The notes under the pieces were generated by a model, which was not told where the DNA came from, did no database searches, and saw nothing but the letters and a program-made list of their open reading frames with translations. From positions 1-36,330 of the forward strand of contig BNUY01000009.1 in assembly GCA_025997715.1 (NCBI GenBank): a DNA stretch of 36,330 bases. The letters are read 5' to 3'. Within the stretch, counting starts at the first letter, position 1. Each line of letters starts with the position of its first letter. Source of the DNA: Spirochaetia bacterium (GTDB taxonomy: Bacteria > Spirochaetota > Spirochaetia > Treponematales > Breznakiellaceae). Below are positions 14,801-24,047 of the stretch, piece by piece. Made by a program: the position numbers and the translations under genes.

Positions 14801-16256
14801 TCTCGTTGTCAGAGACACCGCTTAAAAGGTCGCCGAAGCTTGAGCTGCCTGAGGATGTCCCTTCGGAGAAGGCAGGGTCCTGGAAGCCCCGGGATATGCT
14901 TTGAAGGAATTCGTTGAGGGCCCGGGACATGGCGTCCAGGGTAATCCGCCTCCGTTTGATCGAGGTGACATCCACATCAAGTACCAGGCCCGGCTGTAAA
15001 TGGTAGGGGTTAATTTCGTAATCAAAACGGATGTATTCCTTTTCCAGAAAATTGAGCCGGTCCTCCAGGGCGCGCCGCTCCGGGGGATACCGGTAGCTTC
15101 CGTATGTGCCCCGGATCATTTCCCGCATCCCCTTGATACGCGCCGTGATCCGTTCCTTTTCGTAGGCATAGGTAGGGTTCATTTTTTCCACATCCGTTTC
15201 ACCGGGCTTAACAAAGCTGATGCCCTCCCGGGGTTCCTGGTGACCTTTGCGGGCCAGCTCCCCGGTCTGCAGAAGCAGGTCCGTGATCTCGGCCTCGAAG
15301 CGCTGCATCTGCACATCGTAGGCGGTACATTCCTCCCGGAGTTGGGCGCCGTCGCAGTACCGCATCCGTATTTGGTAATGTTCATCCAGCGGGGGGGCCG
15401 CGTCGTCGTATTCGCGGATACGCAGTTCCCGGGCGTTCTTAAAGTTTTCGATACACTGAAAGCCCAGGCGGGAGTTGTCCAGAATGGTACTGAGGGAATT
15501 CACCGCAGTGTTGAAACCCCGGTTGCGGATATATTCACTGTCCACAATCTTCTCGAGGTTTTCCCCGATGTCCGGCGGATCGTTTTCTGAAGTATCCCTG
15601 AGGCGGTCCAGGATTTGCAGCTTACCGGTGAGGATCTCCGCGTCGGTAAGTTCCTCCAGTCCTTCGTCCAGCCGCTCATCCCGCAGCGCCGCTATTTCCC
15701 TATCGACCGTATCGGTAATGTTTTTGGCAAGGATATCCTTGATGAGGTATTCCGCCGTCACCTGATAGTGGAAGATGGGGGTGACAAGTTCCGATTCCGG
15801 AATATTGATACACAGTTTAAGGTCCGTCACCGTCTGCGGCCGCTCGGGATTATCCCGGAAACTGCTCTTCACCACCGTATACGCCTTATCACCCCGGATA
15901 AAAGCGCCTTGCCCGGTATTTTGCCGCAGCAGGGTGTTGGTCTCTCTTTCCAGTTCGATGATACCCCGCTGGATATGACCCCGGAGGTGGCCGTACATAT
16001 TCGTCAGGGACTTTTCCACTTCGGCGGTGTTGAACTTCTCTTCCCCGCCCGCCTGTTCCAGCAGTTCCGTCAGACCCGTGGTCTGCATACCCAGGGCATG
16101 GACATTCCGCTCAAAATAGCCGAGCAGCTTTTCTTTCAGTTCCCCGCTTTTGGAAAGGCTCTCCGCAAGTTCCTTGGGCAGCGCGGCGTTTATATGATGG
16201 AGGATATTTTCCGTCTCATCCTGCATGAGCCGGTTCACCCCCTCTTGCATTTCCAT
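14787..16256 (-). CDS. Unrecognised 489-aa helical cytoplasmic protein
   Basis: 489 residues with no signal peptide or membrane helix. It is rich in charged residues and heptad-like stretches, for example about 20-115 (LPKELAESLSKSGELKEKLL) and about 320-420 (ERRALEDRLNFLEKEYIRFDYE), suggesting a mostly helical, possibly filament- or scaffold-forming protein. The C-terminus is a Ser/Gly-rich tail. The ATG lies 1 bp after the stop of the large Ig-like gene (16258), so it is the second gene of that operon. No close family comes to mind. A cytoskeletal role is only a guess from composition. Confidence 0.8.
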   Translation of the reverse strand: MEMQEGVNRLMQDETENILHHINAALPKELAESLSKSGELKEKLLGYFERNVHALGMQTTGLTELLEQAGGEEKFNTAEVEKSLTNMYGHLRGHIQRGIIELERETNTLLRQNTGQGAFIRGDKAYTVVKSSFRDNPERPQTVTDLKLCINIPESELVTPIFHYQVTAEYLIKDILAKNITDTVDREIAALRDERLDEGLEELTDAEILTGKLQILDRLRDTSENDPPDIGENLEKIVDSEYIRNRGFNTAVNSLSTILDNSRLGFQCIENFKNARELRIREYDDAAPPLDEHYQIRMRYCDGAQLREECTAYDVQMQRFEAEITDLLLQTGELARKGHQEPREGISFVKPGETDVEKMNPTYAYEKERITARIKGMREMIRGTYGSYRYPPERRALEDRLNFLEKEYIRFDYEINPYHLQPGLVLDVDVTSIKRRRITLDAMSRALNEFLQSISRGFQDPAFSEGTSSGSSSFGDLLSGVSDNEIKEI

Positions 16257-16257
16257 A

Positions 16258-19200
16258 CTAACGTCCTGCTCCGGGGCGCAGGTCTATCATGATCGAGTCA
16301 AGATCCGTATCATCCCCGGCGGTCCCATACACGGTGAGGGTATCCCGTTGGGAACTATTTCTGCCGGGGCCCAGGACCCGCAGTTGGGGAGGCTCCGTGT
16401 CTACAGACAGCAGCAGCCGGCGGGTGGCTGTTTCGCCGTTGGCAAATTCGGCCCGGATCAGTATGGGCAGGGGTCCCCGGTTGTATTTGTCACATTCCAG
16501 GGGGAACTTCCAGTTTTCGGTGCCCTTAGCCGGGGAGAAGGTCCGTCCGTTGTCAAGGCTTATCATAACCCGGCGTACCCCATAGTTTTGCTTCTCTTTA
16601 CGGGATAGGGAATCCATCTGCTCGAGGGTAAATTCCATCCAGGCTTTGCCCGTCAGCCAGGGCTTCCCGGTAATAGCGTCTCCGTCATGGTGACTGTCCA
16701 CGGATACCGCCGGCCCGCTCGTACGGTAGGACAGGGTGTATTCAGTGTTGGAGGACGCTTCCCCCAGTACCAGGGCGCCCTCTTCGGGGGGATCCTCCAG
16801 GGGATATTCGTAGGAGAAATTGCCGTATTTATCCACCGGGACATCCTCAAGGGGGAGCCTGTTCGCCAAAATCCGCACCGTTTCGGGGATTATCCGCCCT
16901 TTGACTTTTCCGCTGATAGTTAAGACGCCCGCACGGGTCTCCCCGGGCAGGGGGTTGAAGAAGCTTAGTTCCAATGCATCCTTCTCAAGGGTTCTGGTGA
17001 TATTCCGGGTGACTGCGGCGGTATTCCCCGCCGGATCAGTGGCGATAATACGGAGGGTATATTCCCCCGCAGGAACATCCGAGATATCCAGGGATGCCAG
17101 TACCACCGGGCTGAAAGTCTCCGGCATAAAGCTCATCCGGTAACCGGAATTGTTGATTGACATGAGTTCAATGACGACATCCTGAACCTTGACGCTATCC
17201 AGAACACGGGCGGCAACATCCAGGGTCCCACTGACCCGCTGGCCGTTATAGGGCGACTGGATATCCATTTGCGGCGGCGTATTGTCAATAGTAATCAGGG
17301 CGCTGTCCATGGTTTCCCGGTCAAAGGTATCCCGGACCCGCAGGATCGGGGCATACTCGCCGTCCGTATAGAAATAGGTATTCAGGGGGAGCCGCCAGTC
17401 TTCGGCGCCCTCCGCCCGCAGGAAGGTGTTGCCGTTATCCAGGGATACCCAGACCCCCTGAATACCGTTTTCGTCCGCCGCGGACCCCCGGAGATAGGTA
17501 TTTCCCCGGTAATTACGCCCCGTAACCGGGTTCTCGGCCAGGATGACCCGGGGATTTGCGAAGCTTACCCGGATAGTCCTGGTGAAAACTGAGCCCTGGA
17601 GGCCGTACATATCTTCAGCGAAAGCCTCGACAAGCCATTCACCTTCGGAGAGGTAGTCCGGGGGGACATCAATCCGGAACGATTCCGTGGTATCGATACG
17701 GGTGAATTCCCCGGGGAGGCCGTCGGAACCCTGGTTCGCATCCTCCACGAACCGGATATCCGGGTTTTCTCCCTGTTTCGTAAGCCGCCAATAAACACCG
17801 GTAACGCCGTCATCATCCCGGGCAAGACCGGAGATCACCAGGTTATCGGAGATCGTTTCGTTTTCCAGGGGCCGGTTAAAAACGATACGGGGATTATCCG
17901 ATTCGGCATCCACCGGGGCTTGCAGGGGTTTTTCGAAGGCGGCGCCGTTTACATCGGTCGCCCGGACGGAAAAGGCCCCCCCCGCCTTAGCTATGGCGGT
18001 GAAATTAAAGAGCAGGGTGAAGTCGTATTTTTCGAAACCGGCCTGCATCTCAAGGGGAGTATAGCTCCGGCCGTCGGTGGTATATTCAATGGCGGCGATG
18101 GGTACATAGGAGCGTACCCGGCCCGAAACCGTGGTGAACCCGTTAACCGGAGTTCCGTCCTCCAGGGGGCTTATGAAAACAATCTCCGGCTCCGTTTCGG
18201 CCCGGTTCAGGGGCAAATACAGGGGGATAGCGGGTTCGGGTATGTTCTGCTGCCTGGTCCGCAGTTCGGCGTGGATAAGCCCTTCGCGTATGCCGGTGAG
18301 ATCGACGGGAAATTCAAAAGCACCTCCCTGCCGAATGGGCAGGCGCGTCCATTCCTCCCAGGGATTGAGCCGGTATTCCAGTACGAAGGGACCGTTACGA
18401 TCCACCAGGACCGCATAGGGAACTTCATCAAATTCCACGGTGTTTTCACCGGAATCAGTATCAACGATAAGCGCATTGATGATATCAATATCGGCAAGGT
18501 CCTGGAGGGCGGAGGCATCCAGACCGCCGCCTGAAACGCGGGGGATCCGCTGGGCAATATGACCCCGGATGGCGGCCGTATCACCCCGGACAAAGTCGTT
18601 GGCCTTATGGCTGGTTATTACCAGGGGAGAAGGCCGGGAGTATATCGTTGAGACCTCCTGGCGGTTGTTTTTATTGACCTGCAGGGTATAGGGGGCGCCG
18701 ACGGTACCGTCCTCGGCCTTTGCCCAGAGACGGATGGCGCTCCTTCCCGGGGGAATCATATCCGGGGAAATCCGGAAGCCCGGTTGGGCGGGCAGTTCCT
18801 CAATCCGTTCTTCCATGATGATCGAAGCGGGGGTAAAGCCCGGGGCAATTTGTCCGAAGATGGACTGGTCCGGGCCGAGGCTGTCGGTCCGTGCCGGATA
18901 ATCTATCTGTACCGCCGGAGTTCTTTCCGCCCCCTTGCGGGAATCCGTAAAAAGCCTGGTCACCACGGTGGTGTGATTGTTCTTATCCACCGCGATTATC
19001 CGGAGGGTGGGCTTGGGCCGCTGGTAAGAGATAAACAGGTCAATAGCCCAGTAGGGGTCCCCCGGCCGTATGGGGATATCGTGGGTTTTCTTCTCCCATT
19101 TATTGTCGGTTTTCTCCTCCCACTCATAGTAGAATTGGGAGAGCCCCACCACATCGTAAACCATTCCGGTAACCCGGGTTGTCCCCAGGCAATTCTCGCC

Positions 19201-20064
19201 CTCGGCGGGGCTCAGTATCCGGATAATAGGCTTTTCATTGTCCACATTGAACAGATAGGGCCTGGTAGTGACCAGGCCCGAGGAATCCGTGGCCCGCAAT
19301 TGGCAGAAGACCTCGCCGTCCCTCATTTTGGCGGTATTGAAGGGGACCGAAAAGGTGACATTTTTGGGGTCCCGCTTGTTCTTGATGAACTTTATATCCG
19401 AAAAAGTAAGGCCCCCGTCACTGCTGAACTCCGCCCGGGCAATACCGTTCAGATCCGATGCAAATCCCCGGAGGGTTTGATTCCCCGATATAATCTGGCC
19501 GGCTTCCATGGCGAGGAATTCCACCTCCGGCGGGGTTTTGTCAAAAATAAAGGGTATTTCGAGTTCCGGCCCTTCGAGCCCCTTGATATCCCGGGCTTTG
19601 ACGTACAGGGTATGCCTTCCCTCGGAAATACTATCAGGACCGGCGGAGGTGTTGACGCGGTATTTCCAGTACCCGGCGCCATCCGCCGGAACCGGCGGCA
19701 GTTCGTCCAAGCGGACCGTAACCAGGTCTACTTCAAAATATCCGCCGGCGGTCCCCAGAAAATCTATATCCTGGTATATTACCGCATGTACCCCGGGAAA
19801 TACGGGCTGGATGACCGGGGCCCCCGCCTGGGGATCCACGGTGAACGTATAGGGGCCCTCCAGGGTTTCGTTTCCCGCAGCGTCCCGGGCACGGACCGTA
19901 AAATTGTATTTCCCCTTCTTGAGGCCGGAAATATCGTATTCCTTCTGCCAGAGCTCCCGCCCATCCACGGGCTCCCAGTTGCCGTTTTTGCTATCCTGCT
20001 TACCATGCCCCCATACGGGAAGGGCTAGAACCAGGAAAATGCCAACCCGTAGTAACACGCCCAT
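16258..20064 (-). CDS. Large exported protein with repeated Ig-like domains
   Basis: 1268 residues from ATG 20064, chosen because AAAGGAG lies 6 nt upstream. A longer open frame to 20244 runs into the palindromic repeat and is rejected. The N-terminus is a signal peptide (MGVLLRVGIFLVLALPVWG) without a lipobox Cys. The mature part is a string of about ten beta-sandwich modules of Ig/Fn3 type. Recurring strands include FIFDKTPPEVEFL, LFNVDNEKPIIRIL, ALITIDNTPPQMDIQ and LLSVDTEPPQLRVL, and recurring xSLDNGxTF motifs (ISLDNGRTFSPAKG, VSLDNGNTFLRAEG). This implies an extended periplasmic or surface protein. It is cotranscribed with the 489-aa gene 1 bp downstream. The ligand is unknown. Confidence 0.88.
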   Translation of the reverse strand: MGVLLRVGIFLVLALPVWGHGKQDSKNGNWEPVDGRELWQKEYDISGLKKGKYNFTVRARDAAGNETLEGPYTFTVDPQAGAPVIQPVFPGVHAVIYQDIDFLGTAGGYFEVDLVTVRLDELPPVPADGAGYWKYRVNTSAGPDSISEGRHTLYVKARDIKGLEGPELEIPFIFDKTPPEVEFLAMEAGQIISGNQTLRGFASDLNGIARAEFSSDGGLTFSDIKFIKNKRDPKNVTFSVPFNTAKMRDGEVFCQLRATDSSGLVTTRPYLFNVDNEKPIIRILSPAEGENCLGTTRVTGMVYDVVGLSQFYYEWEEKTDNKWEKKTHDIPIRPGDPYWAIDLFISYQRPKPTLRIIAVDKNNHTTVVTRLFTDSRKGAERTPAVQIDYPARTDSLGPDQSIFGQIAPGFTPASIIMEERIEELPAQPGFRISPDMIPPGRSAIRLWAKAEDGTVGAPYTLQVNKNNRQEVSTIYSRPSPLVITSHKANDFVRGDTAAIRGHIAQRIPRVSGGGLDASALQDLADIDIINALIVDTDSGENTVEFDEVPYAVLVDRNGPFVLEYRLNPWEEWTRLPIRQGGAFEFPVDLTGIREGLIHAELRTRQQNIPEPAIPLYLPLNRAETEPEIVFISPLEDGTPVNGFTTVSGRVRSYVPIAAIEYTTDGRSYTPLEMQAGFEKYDFTLLFNFTAIAKAGGAFSVRATDVNGAAFEKPLQAPVDAESDNPRIVFNRPLENETISDNLVISGLARDDDGVTGVYWRLTKQGENPDIRFVEDANQGSDGLPGEFTRIDTTESFRIDVPPDYLSEGEWLVEAFAEDMYGLQGSVFTRTIRVSFANPRVILAENPVTGRNYRGNTYLRGSAADENGIQGVWVSLDNGNTFLRAEGAEDWRLPLNTYFYTDGEYAPILRVRDTFDRETMDSALITIDNTPPQMDIQSPYNGQRVSGTLDVAARVLDSVKVQDVVIELMSINNSGYRMSFMPETFSPVVLASLDISDVPAGEYTLRIIATDPAGNTAAVTRNITRTLEKDALELSFFNPLPGETRAGVLTISGKVKGRIIPETVRILANRLPLEDVPVDKYGNFSYEYPLEDPPEEGALVLGEASSNTEYTLSYRTSGPAVSVDSHHDGDAITGKPWLTGKAWMEFTLEQMDSLSRKEKQNYGVRRVMISLDNGRTFSPAKGTENWKFPLECDKYNRGPLPILIRAEFANGETATRRLLLSVDTEPPQLRVLGPGRNSSQRDTLTVYGTAGDDTDLDSIMIDLRPGAGR

Positions 20065-20093
20065 TTTAGCTCCTTTCATAGGACAATCATCCA

Positions 20094-20122
20094 AGTATAG
20101 GGAAAAACAACTTTTCTTACAA
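20094..20122 (-). promoter_or_regulatory. Promoter of the Ig-like protein operon
   Basis: On the minus strand TTGTAA (20117-20122), 17 nt, TATACT (20094-20099). A leader of about 20-25 nt carries AAAGGAG. Confidence 0.7.
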
Positions 20123-20165
20123 GACCGCGAGGGCCGGCGCATGCTTGCATGAGATGAAAAAGAAT

Positions 20166-20284
20166 TTAAACACAGAGAGTACAGAGGGAGGAACACAGAG
20201 GTCACAGAGGGAAGGATGAGGGAGTAAGTCTCTATTTTCCTCATTCTTTCTTCCCTCTGTGACCTCCGTGTTCTCCGTGTTTAC
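20166..20284. repeat. Long palindromic intergenic repeat (CACAGAGGTCACAGAGGGAAG family)
   Basis: Arms starting AAACACAGAGAG (left) and ending CTCCGTGTTTA (right). The inner arms pair CACAGAGGTCACAGAGGGAAG with CTTCCCTCTGTGACCTCCGTG, one mismatch. It is located between divergent promoters. Confidence 0.75.
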
Positions 20285-20336
20285 TCCTTTCTTCCTTCTT
20301 TATCTATTCGGTTAGCCCTGTACCGGCAGCAGAACC

Positions 20337-20365
20337 TTGACATATTCTGACAGTTAGTGGAGAAT
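20337..20365 (+). promoter_or_regulatory. Candidate promoter of the HTH-EIIA gene
   Basis: Perfect TTGACA (20337-20342), 17 nt, weak GAGAAT (20360-20365), 7 nt to ATG 20373. A GTGGAG (20357-20362) could alternatively be a ribosome site for ATG 20373. Confidence 0.4.
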
Positions 20366-20372
20366 GGCGGCA

Positions 20373-21023
20373 ATGATTGACAATGACATACTTACCATAG
20401 ACGAGGTGGCAAAGTATCTGCGGGTTTCCGAGCGCACCGTGTACGATTGGGCTCAAAAAGGGGAGATTCCCTCGGGCAAAATCGGGACCGTCTGGCGTTT
20501 TAAGAAGTCGGCAATTGAAAAATGGGTAAATGACCGCCTTTCCATCCCTGCCATGACCTCCCCCGCCGATGCCATCGCGGTGGAAACCATTATTTCCCCG
20601 GATCGCATCCTCATCCTCAATTATTCCACCAAGCGGGATGTGCTTACGGCCCTGGCGAATAACCTGGCCGCCGCCCCCCAGGTAAAGAACCGCCAGGAAC
20701 TGGTAACGGAAATCCTCAAGCGGGAAGAACTGATGACCACCGCCATGGGCCGGGGCATCGCCATCCCCCATGTCCGCCTCGCCTCGGTGACGGACCTGGT
20801 GGTCTCCCTGGGGGTAAGCCAAACCGACATCATGGACTTCCAAGCCCTGGACGACGAACCGGTGCGGCTGGTGTTCATGGTTGCCGCCGCCCACAATCAA
20901 CACGCCTACTACCTGCAAACCATATCGTTTTTCAGCGCCCGGCTTAAGAACAGCGCCCTCAGGAAGGATCTGCTCAATGTCAAAACACCCGATGAGGCGT
21001 ATGCGCTGCTGATAGGGTGTTAA
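20373..21023 (+). CDS. Excisionase-type HTH fused to PTS EIIA (PtsN-like) domain
   Basis: 216 residues from ATG 20373; an ATG at 20364 sits only 1 nt after GGAG and is less likely. Residues about 4-53 are a MerR/excisionase-type DNA-binding domain (ILTIDEVAKYLRVSERTVYDWAQ... with VWRFKKSAIEKWV). Residues about 75-215 are an EIIA of the mannitol/fructose/Ntr group; the phospho-acceptor His is in GRGIAIPHVRLASV. The fusion suggests a regulator that links phosphotransferase status to DNA binding. Similar HTH-EIIA fusions are known in treponemes as PtsN-like proteins. No EI or HPr gene is in the window. It is monocistronic here, followed by a gene remnant. Confidence 0.9.
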   Translation: MIDNDILTIDEVAKYLRVSERTVYDWAQKGEIPSGKIGTVWRFKKSAIEKWVNDRLSIPAMTSPADAIAVETIISPDRILILNYSTKRDVLTALANNLAAAPQVKNRQELVTEILKREELMTTAMGRGIAIPHVRLASVTDLVVSLGVSQTDIMDFQALDDEPVRLVFMVAAAHNQHAYYLQTISFFSARLKNSALRKDLLNVKTPDEAYALLIGC

Positions 21024-21108
21024 TAAGAAGAATTTAACGGGAACCTGCGGCTTCTATTATACCGATTGGCAAAGGCCTGATCCTCCGGCTTATGCAATAC
21101 CACTAGTA

Positions 21109-21134
21109 GGTAGACACGAAGTGAACTGTGGATA
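21109..21134. repeat. 26-bp motif shared with 23895-23920
   Basis: Starts GGTAGACACGAA and matches 23895-23920 at 21 of 26 positions. Short; possibly a trace of a dispersed element. Confidence 0.5.
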
Positions 21135-21440
21135 AAAAACGAGGGGAGAAGTCTTCAAAAACTGGAAGTTTCGGTTGAATTGTCCTCGGAGACTCCGGGA
21201 ACCAATAAAAACTGGCTTTCTGATATAACCATGTGGATTAATACGATAGAAATCGGGTCCTGGACATCCCCGGGTGATTTTGGGGACCGGAGGGGTATGC
21301 TTACCCCGTCCTGGTGGAAGCTGGAAGGGTCCCAGTACGGCCTTTTGAAGCACTGGGGTTAAGATTTCGGATATTAACTTGGGTGATCTTGATATTTTGG
21401 ATCATCATTCCATTACAGATTTATTGATCCGAAATCACCA
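21118..21440 (+). pseudogene. Remnant of an ArsR-type (winged-helix) regulator, C-terminal part
   Basis: On the plus strand one frame gives KLEVSVELSSETPGTNKNWL, SDITMWINTIEIGSWTSPGD and FGDRRGMLTPSWWKLEGSQY, then GLLKHWG and a stop at about 21362. After a shift, a second frame continues ISDINLGDLDILDHHSIT. This order is what I remember for the C-terminal domain of a family of ArsR-like regulators (TSPGDFGGRRG...TPEWW...QYGLLKTW). No N-terminal HTH precedes it, and a frameshift/stop breaks it, so it is a decayed gene. It overlaps the end of the convergent HlyC/CorC gene. This fills most of the 400-bp gap at 21024-21420. The family assignment is from memory. Confidence 0.6.
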
Positions 21441-22659
21441 ATTCCAGCACCCTATGCCGCAGCGCCCTGGTAACCCGGATCTTGAGGGTCCTGAAGCTGA
21501 AAATATCCCCTTCCCGGGGGACCCCTCCCAGGGTTTCGATGGCCCAACTGCCCACGGTGGTGGCGTTGGTTTTGTCGTCGTTTTCGATGCCGTAGAGGTC
21601 CAGCACATCCTGCAGGGCGGTATTGCCCAGCACCCGGTAGACCCCGGGCTCCAGGGGGGTGATTGCCTCCACCACATGGTCGTGCTCATCCCAGATTTCC
21701 CCTACCAACTCCTCCAGAATGTCCTCGATGGTCACAATTCCCACGGTGCCGCCGTATTCGTCCACCAAAACCGCCATATGAGACTTTTTTTCCTGGAGTT
21801 TGTTGAGAAGCCGGGAGATTTTGATGGACTTGGTCACGAAAACGATGGGTTTAAGCACCTCCTCCAGAGGTTTTCCCTGCTTGAGGACATTATAATGAAA
21901 GTCTTTTTGCAAAAGGACTCCGGCGATATGGTCGATGGTCTCCCGAAAGACCGGCAGGCGGGAAAAACCGGTCTCGTAAAACTTCCGCTCAATCTGCTCC
22001 GGGGTTTCGGTGATGTCAACGGCAGCCACATCTACCCGGGGAGTGACGATTTCCGCGGCGGTGAGGTCGTCAAATTCGATGGTACGGCGGATCATGTCCT
22101 CTTCCCGGGCATTGATGCCCCCTTCCTGGCGTACCTCCTCCACAAAGGTCAGGAGTTCCGCCTCGGTGACCGAACGATCCCCCTTTACCCGAAAGAGTTT
22201 GACGATACAGCCCTTCCAGAGGGTGAACAGCCGGTTCAGGGGTAAACATAGCCAGATAAGAACCCGCAAAATGGGGGCGGAGAACATGGCGAAACCCTCG
22301 GGGGCTTCCTTTGCCATGGTTTTGGGGGAGATTTCGCCGAAGAGGAGCACCAGGACGGTGATAACCAGGGTGGCTACGGACACCCCTGCATTGCCCAGGA
22401 GCCCCACAAAGAGGACCGTGCCCAGGGCGGAGGCGGTAATGTTGACGATATTGTTCCCGATCAGGACCGTGGAGAGGAGTTTGTCGTAATTTTCCGCTAA
22501 TTTCAGGGCCAGGGCGGCCCGCTTGTTCCCATTGTTGGCCAAATTTTTCAGTTTTATGCGGTTTAGGGATGAAAAGGCGGTCTCCGCAGCGGAAAAGAAA
22601 GCCGAACAGAGGAGCAGGGCCAGTAAGGCCAGGATGATACTAATACGGTCGCTTTCCAT
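21421..22659 (-). CDS. HlyC/CorC-family membrane protein (CNNM, CBS pair)
   Basis: 412 residues. The N-terminal CNNM/DUF21 domain (about 1-185) has about four membrane helices ([41 protein letters not shown] with the conserved Gly-Glu-x-x-Pro-Lys). A tandem CBS pair follows (about 200-320; [34 protein letters not shown]), then a CorC_HlyC C-terminal domain (about 335-410). The family is linked to Mg2+/Co2+ homeostasis or efflux; 'hemolysin' is a historical name. The start ATG 22659 is directly preceded by a -10 box (TATACT, 6 nt). It is adjacent to the carboxypeptidase gene (20 bp gap) but has its own promoter. Confidence 0.92.
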   Translation of the reverse strand: MESDRISIILALLALLLCSAFFSAAETAFSSLNRIKLKNLANNGNKRAALALKLAENYDKLLSTVLIGNNIVNITASALGTVLFVGLLGNAGVSVATLVITVLVLLFGEISPKTMAKEAPEGFAMFSAPILRVLIWLCLPLNRLFTLWKGCIVKLFRVKGDRSVTEAELLTFVEEVRQEGGINAREEDMIRRTIEFDDLTAAEIVTPRVDVAAVDITETPEQIERKFYETGFSRLPVFRETIDHIAGVLLQKDFHYNVLKQGKPLEEVLKPIVFVTKSIKISRLLNKLQEKKSHMAVLVDEYGGTVGIVTIEDILEELVGEIWDEHDHVVEAITPLEPGVYRVLGNTALQDVLDLYGIENDDKTNATTVGSWAIETLGGVPREGDIFSFRTLKIRVTRALRHRVLELVISDQ

Positions 22660-22665
22660 GCCGGG

Positions 22666-22695
22666 AGTATACCATTATTCAGATTGGCTTTGCAA
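22666..22695 (-). promoter_or_regulatory. Promoter of HlyC/CorC gene, leaderless type
   Basis: On the minus strand TTGCAA (22690-22695), 18 nt, TATACT (22666-22671), 6 nt to ATG 22659. The -35 lies within the 3' end of the upstream carboxypeptidase gene. Confidence 0.65.
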
Positions 22696-24043
22696 AGATC
22701 TTCCGGAAAAACAAGCCCAGGGCATCCCAGCCCCGCTTGAAAATATTTCCCTGCGCCGCTTCTTCGGCAGTGATCAGGGGGATGCGGCGGAGTTCGCCCC
22801 TATCGTCATTCAAAATAAGCGTACCCACCGAAACCCCTGCAGGAAGGGGAGCGATGAGGGGCTCTTCCAGCACGGCTTCCCAACTAAGATTTTCACCCCG
22901 GTCAATAAAGGTGGTGAAGGGGATGGGCTCCGCGGGAATGGCCTGCACCGAGGGGCGCTTTCCCTTCCACAGCCGGGCCGGGGGTATTTCCGGTTCCGGC
23001 GGACGCAGGGTCTTAAAGTGCTTGAAACCCCAACTAAGGAGATTGCTCCCGTCGGCGTCCCGGATACGGTCACCCCCCCAGGAAGCGGGCGCCCCCAGGA
23101 TCACCGCGATAAGCCGGGTTTCCTGCCGGACGGCGGTAAGGGCGATATTGTAACCCGCCTCGTCAATGTACCCGGTTTTCAGGCCGTCCACCCCTTCAAA
23201 ACTGGTGAGCAGGGAATTATGGTTGCGCTGCCGCCAGAAACGTACCGTGCTCCGGAGTTCCGGCGCAACATTGTCCGGGCGGGGATAGATCAATTCCATG
23301 GCCGAATGAAACTCCCGGAGATTGTCCGGGTGGCGGGTGATATATTCCCGGCAGAAAGCGGCGAATTCCAGGGCGGTGGTCGTATTGTTTTCGTCAATCC
23401 CCGCGGGCTCCGTAAACCGGGTTTCCTTCAAACCCAACTGCTGGGCTTCGGCGTTCATGCGGTCCACAAAATCCTGCACCCTGGGGCTGAACCGCAGAGC
23501 TATCGCTACGGCGGCATCGTTTCCCGAGGGTATGGCCAGCCCCAGAATCAGTTCCCGGAGGCTGACTACCTGCCCCTCCGCTAAGTGCATCAGGCTTGAC
23601 CGGGGGGGCTGATTCTCCGCCCAGCTTTCGGGAGGGAGATCCACGATTTCGTCCAGGGAAGCCCGGCCCGCATCAATCTCCTGCATGACCAGATGGATGG
23701 TCATCAGTTTTGTCAGCGAGGCAGGGGGAATGAGGGTATCGCCGTTTTTCGCGTACAGCACCGTTCCCGTGGCGGCATCCATGAGCACCGCCGCTTGGGA
23801 GCTGATGTCCGGCACATCTTCTGCCGGCGAGTTTGCCGCAGGTTCCTGAGCGGAAAGGGGAGAGATGGCGAGGCATAAAAGCAACAATACTGCGGGTAGA
23901 CACGAACTAAATTGTGTATACCGGCGAAAGAATAAATAACCACCGACCACACAGACTGGTTTTTTGCCTGTCTTTTTCTTTTGTCCGTGCTGTCCGTGTT
24001 GTCCGTGGTTTATCTTCTTCATTAACATTGTCAATGGTATCAT
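22679..24043 (-). CDS. D-alanyl-D-alanine carboxypeptidase (PBP5/DacF type)
   Basis: 454 residues from ATG 24043; starts at 24028 or 24022 are possible. It trims the terminal D-Ala of peptidoglycan stem peptides in the periplasm. The three active-site motifs are present: SLTK (in PPASLTKLMT), SGN (in AIPSGNDAA) and KTG (in GLKTGYIDEAGYN). The C-terminal about 120 residues are a PBP5-type beta domain ending in an amphipathic segment (WDALGLFFRKIFAKPI). The signal hydrophobic core (CLPAVLLLLCLAISPLSAQ) lies unusually far in, at about residues 48-66. The preceding stretch (KKINHGQHGQHGQKKKTGKK) is encoded by a palindromic repeat (23933-24013). It follows asnS by 4 bp, so it is in the glgA-asnS operon. 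Confidence 0.93.
   Translation of the reverse strand: MIPLTMLMKKINHGQHGQHGQKKKTGKKPVCVVGGYLFFRRYTQFSSCLPAVLLLLCLAISPLSAQEPAANSPAEDVPDISSQAAVLMDAATGTVLYAKNGDTLIPPASLTKLMTIHLVMQEIDAGRASLDEIVDLPPESWAENQPPRSSLMHLAEGQVVSLRELILGLAIPSGNDAAVAIALRFSPRVQDFVDRMNAEAQQLGLKETRFTEPAGIDENNTTTALEFAAFCREYITRHPDNLREFHSAMELIYPRPDNVAPELRSTVRFWRQRNHNSLLTSFEGVDGLKTGYIDEAGYNIALTAVRQETRLIAVILGAPASWGGDRIRDADGSNLLSWGFKHFKTLRPPEPEIPPARLWKGKRPSVQAIPAEPIPFTTFIDRGENLSWEAVLEEPLIAPLPAGVSVGTLILNDDRGELRRIPLITAEEAAQGNIFKRGWDALGLFFRKIFAKPI
23895..23920. repeat. 26-bp motif shared with 21109-21134
   Basis: Same 26-bp motif, 5 differences. Here it is translated as part of the carboxypeptidase signal region. Confidence 0.5.
23933..24013. 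repeat. Palindromic repeat inside the 5' end of the carboxypeptidase gene
   Basis: Left arm ATAACCACCGACCACACAGAC and right arm GTCCGTGTTGTCCGTGGTTTAT pair imperfectly. It is related to the 13601-13679 inner arms. It sits in-frame in the N-terminal coding region and yields His/Gln/Lys-rich residues. Confidence 0.7.
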
Positions 24044-24047
24044 CCGC

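Noticed and set aside
20065..20244. Longer N-terminus of the Ig-like protein
   Set aside because: It runs through the promoter and into a palindromic repeat. AAAGGAG and a signal peptide mark ATG 20064.
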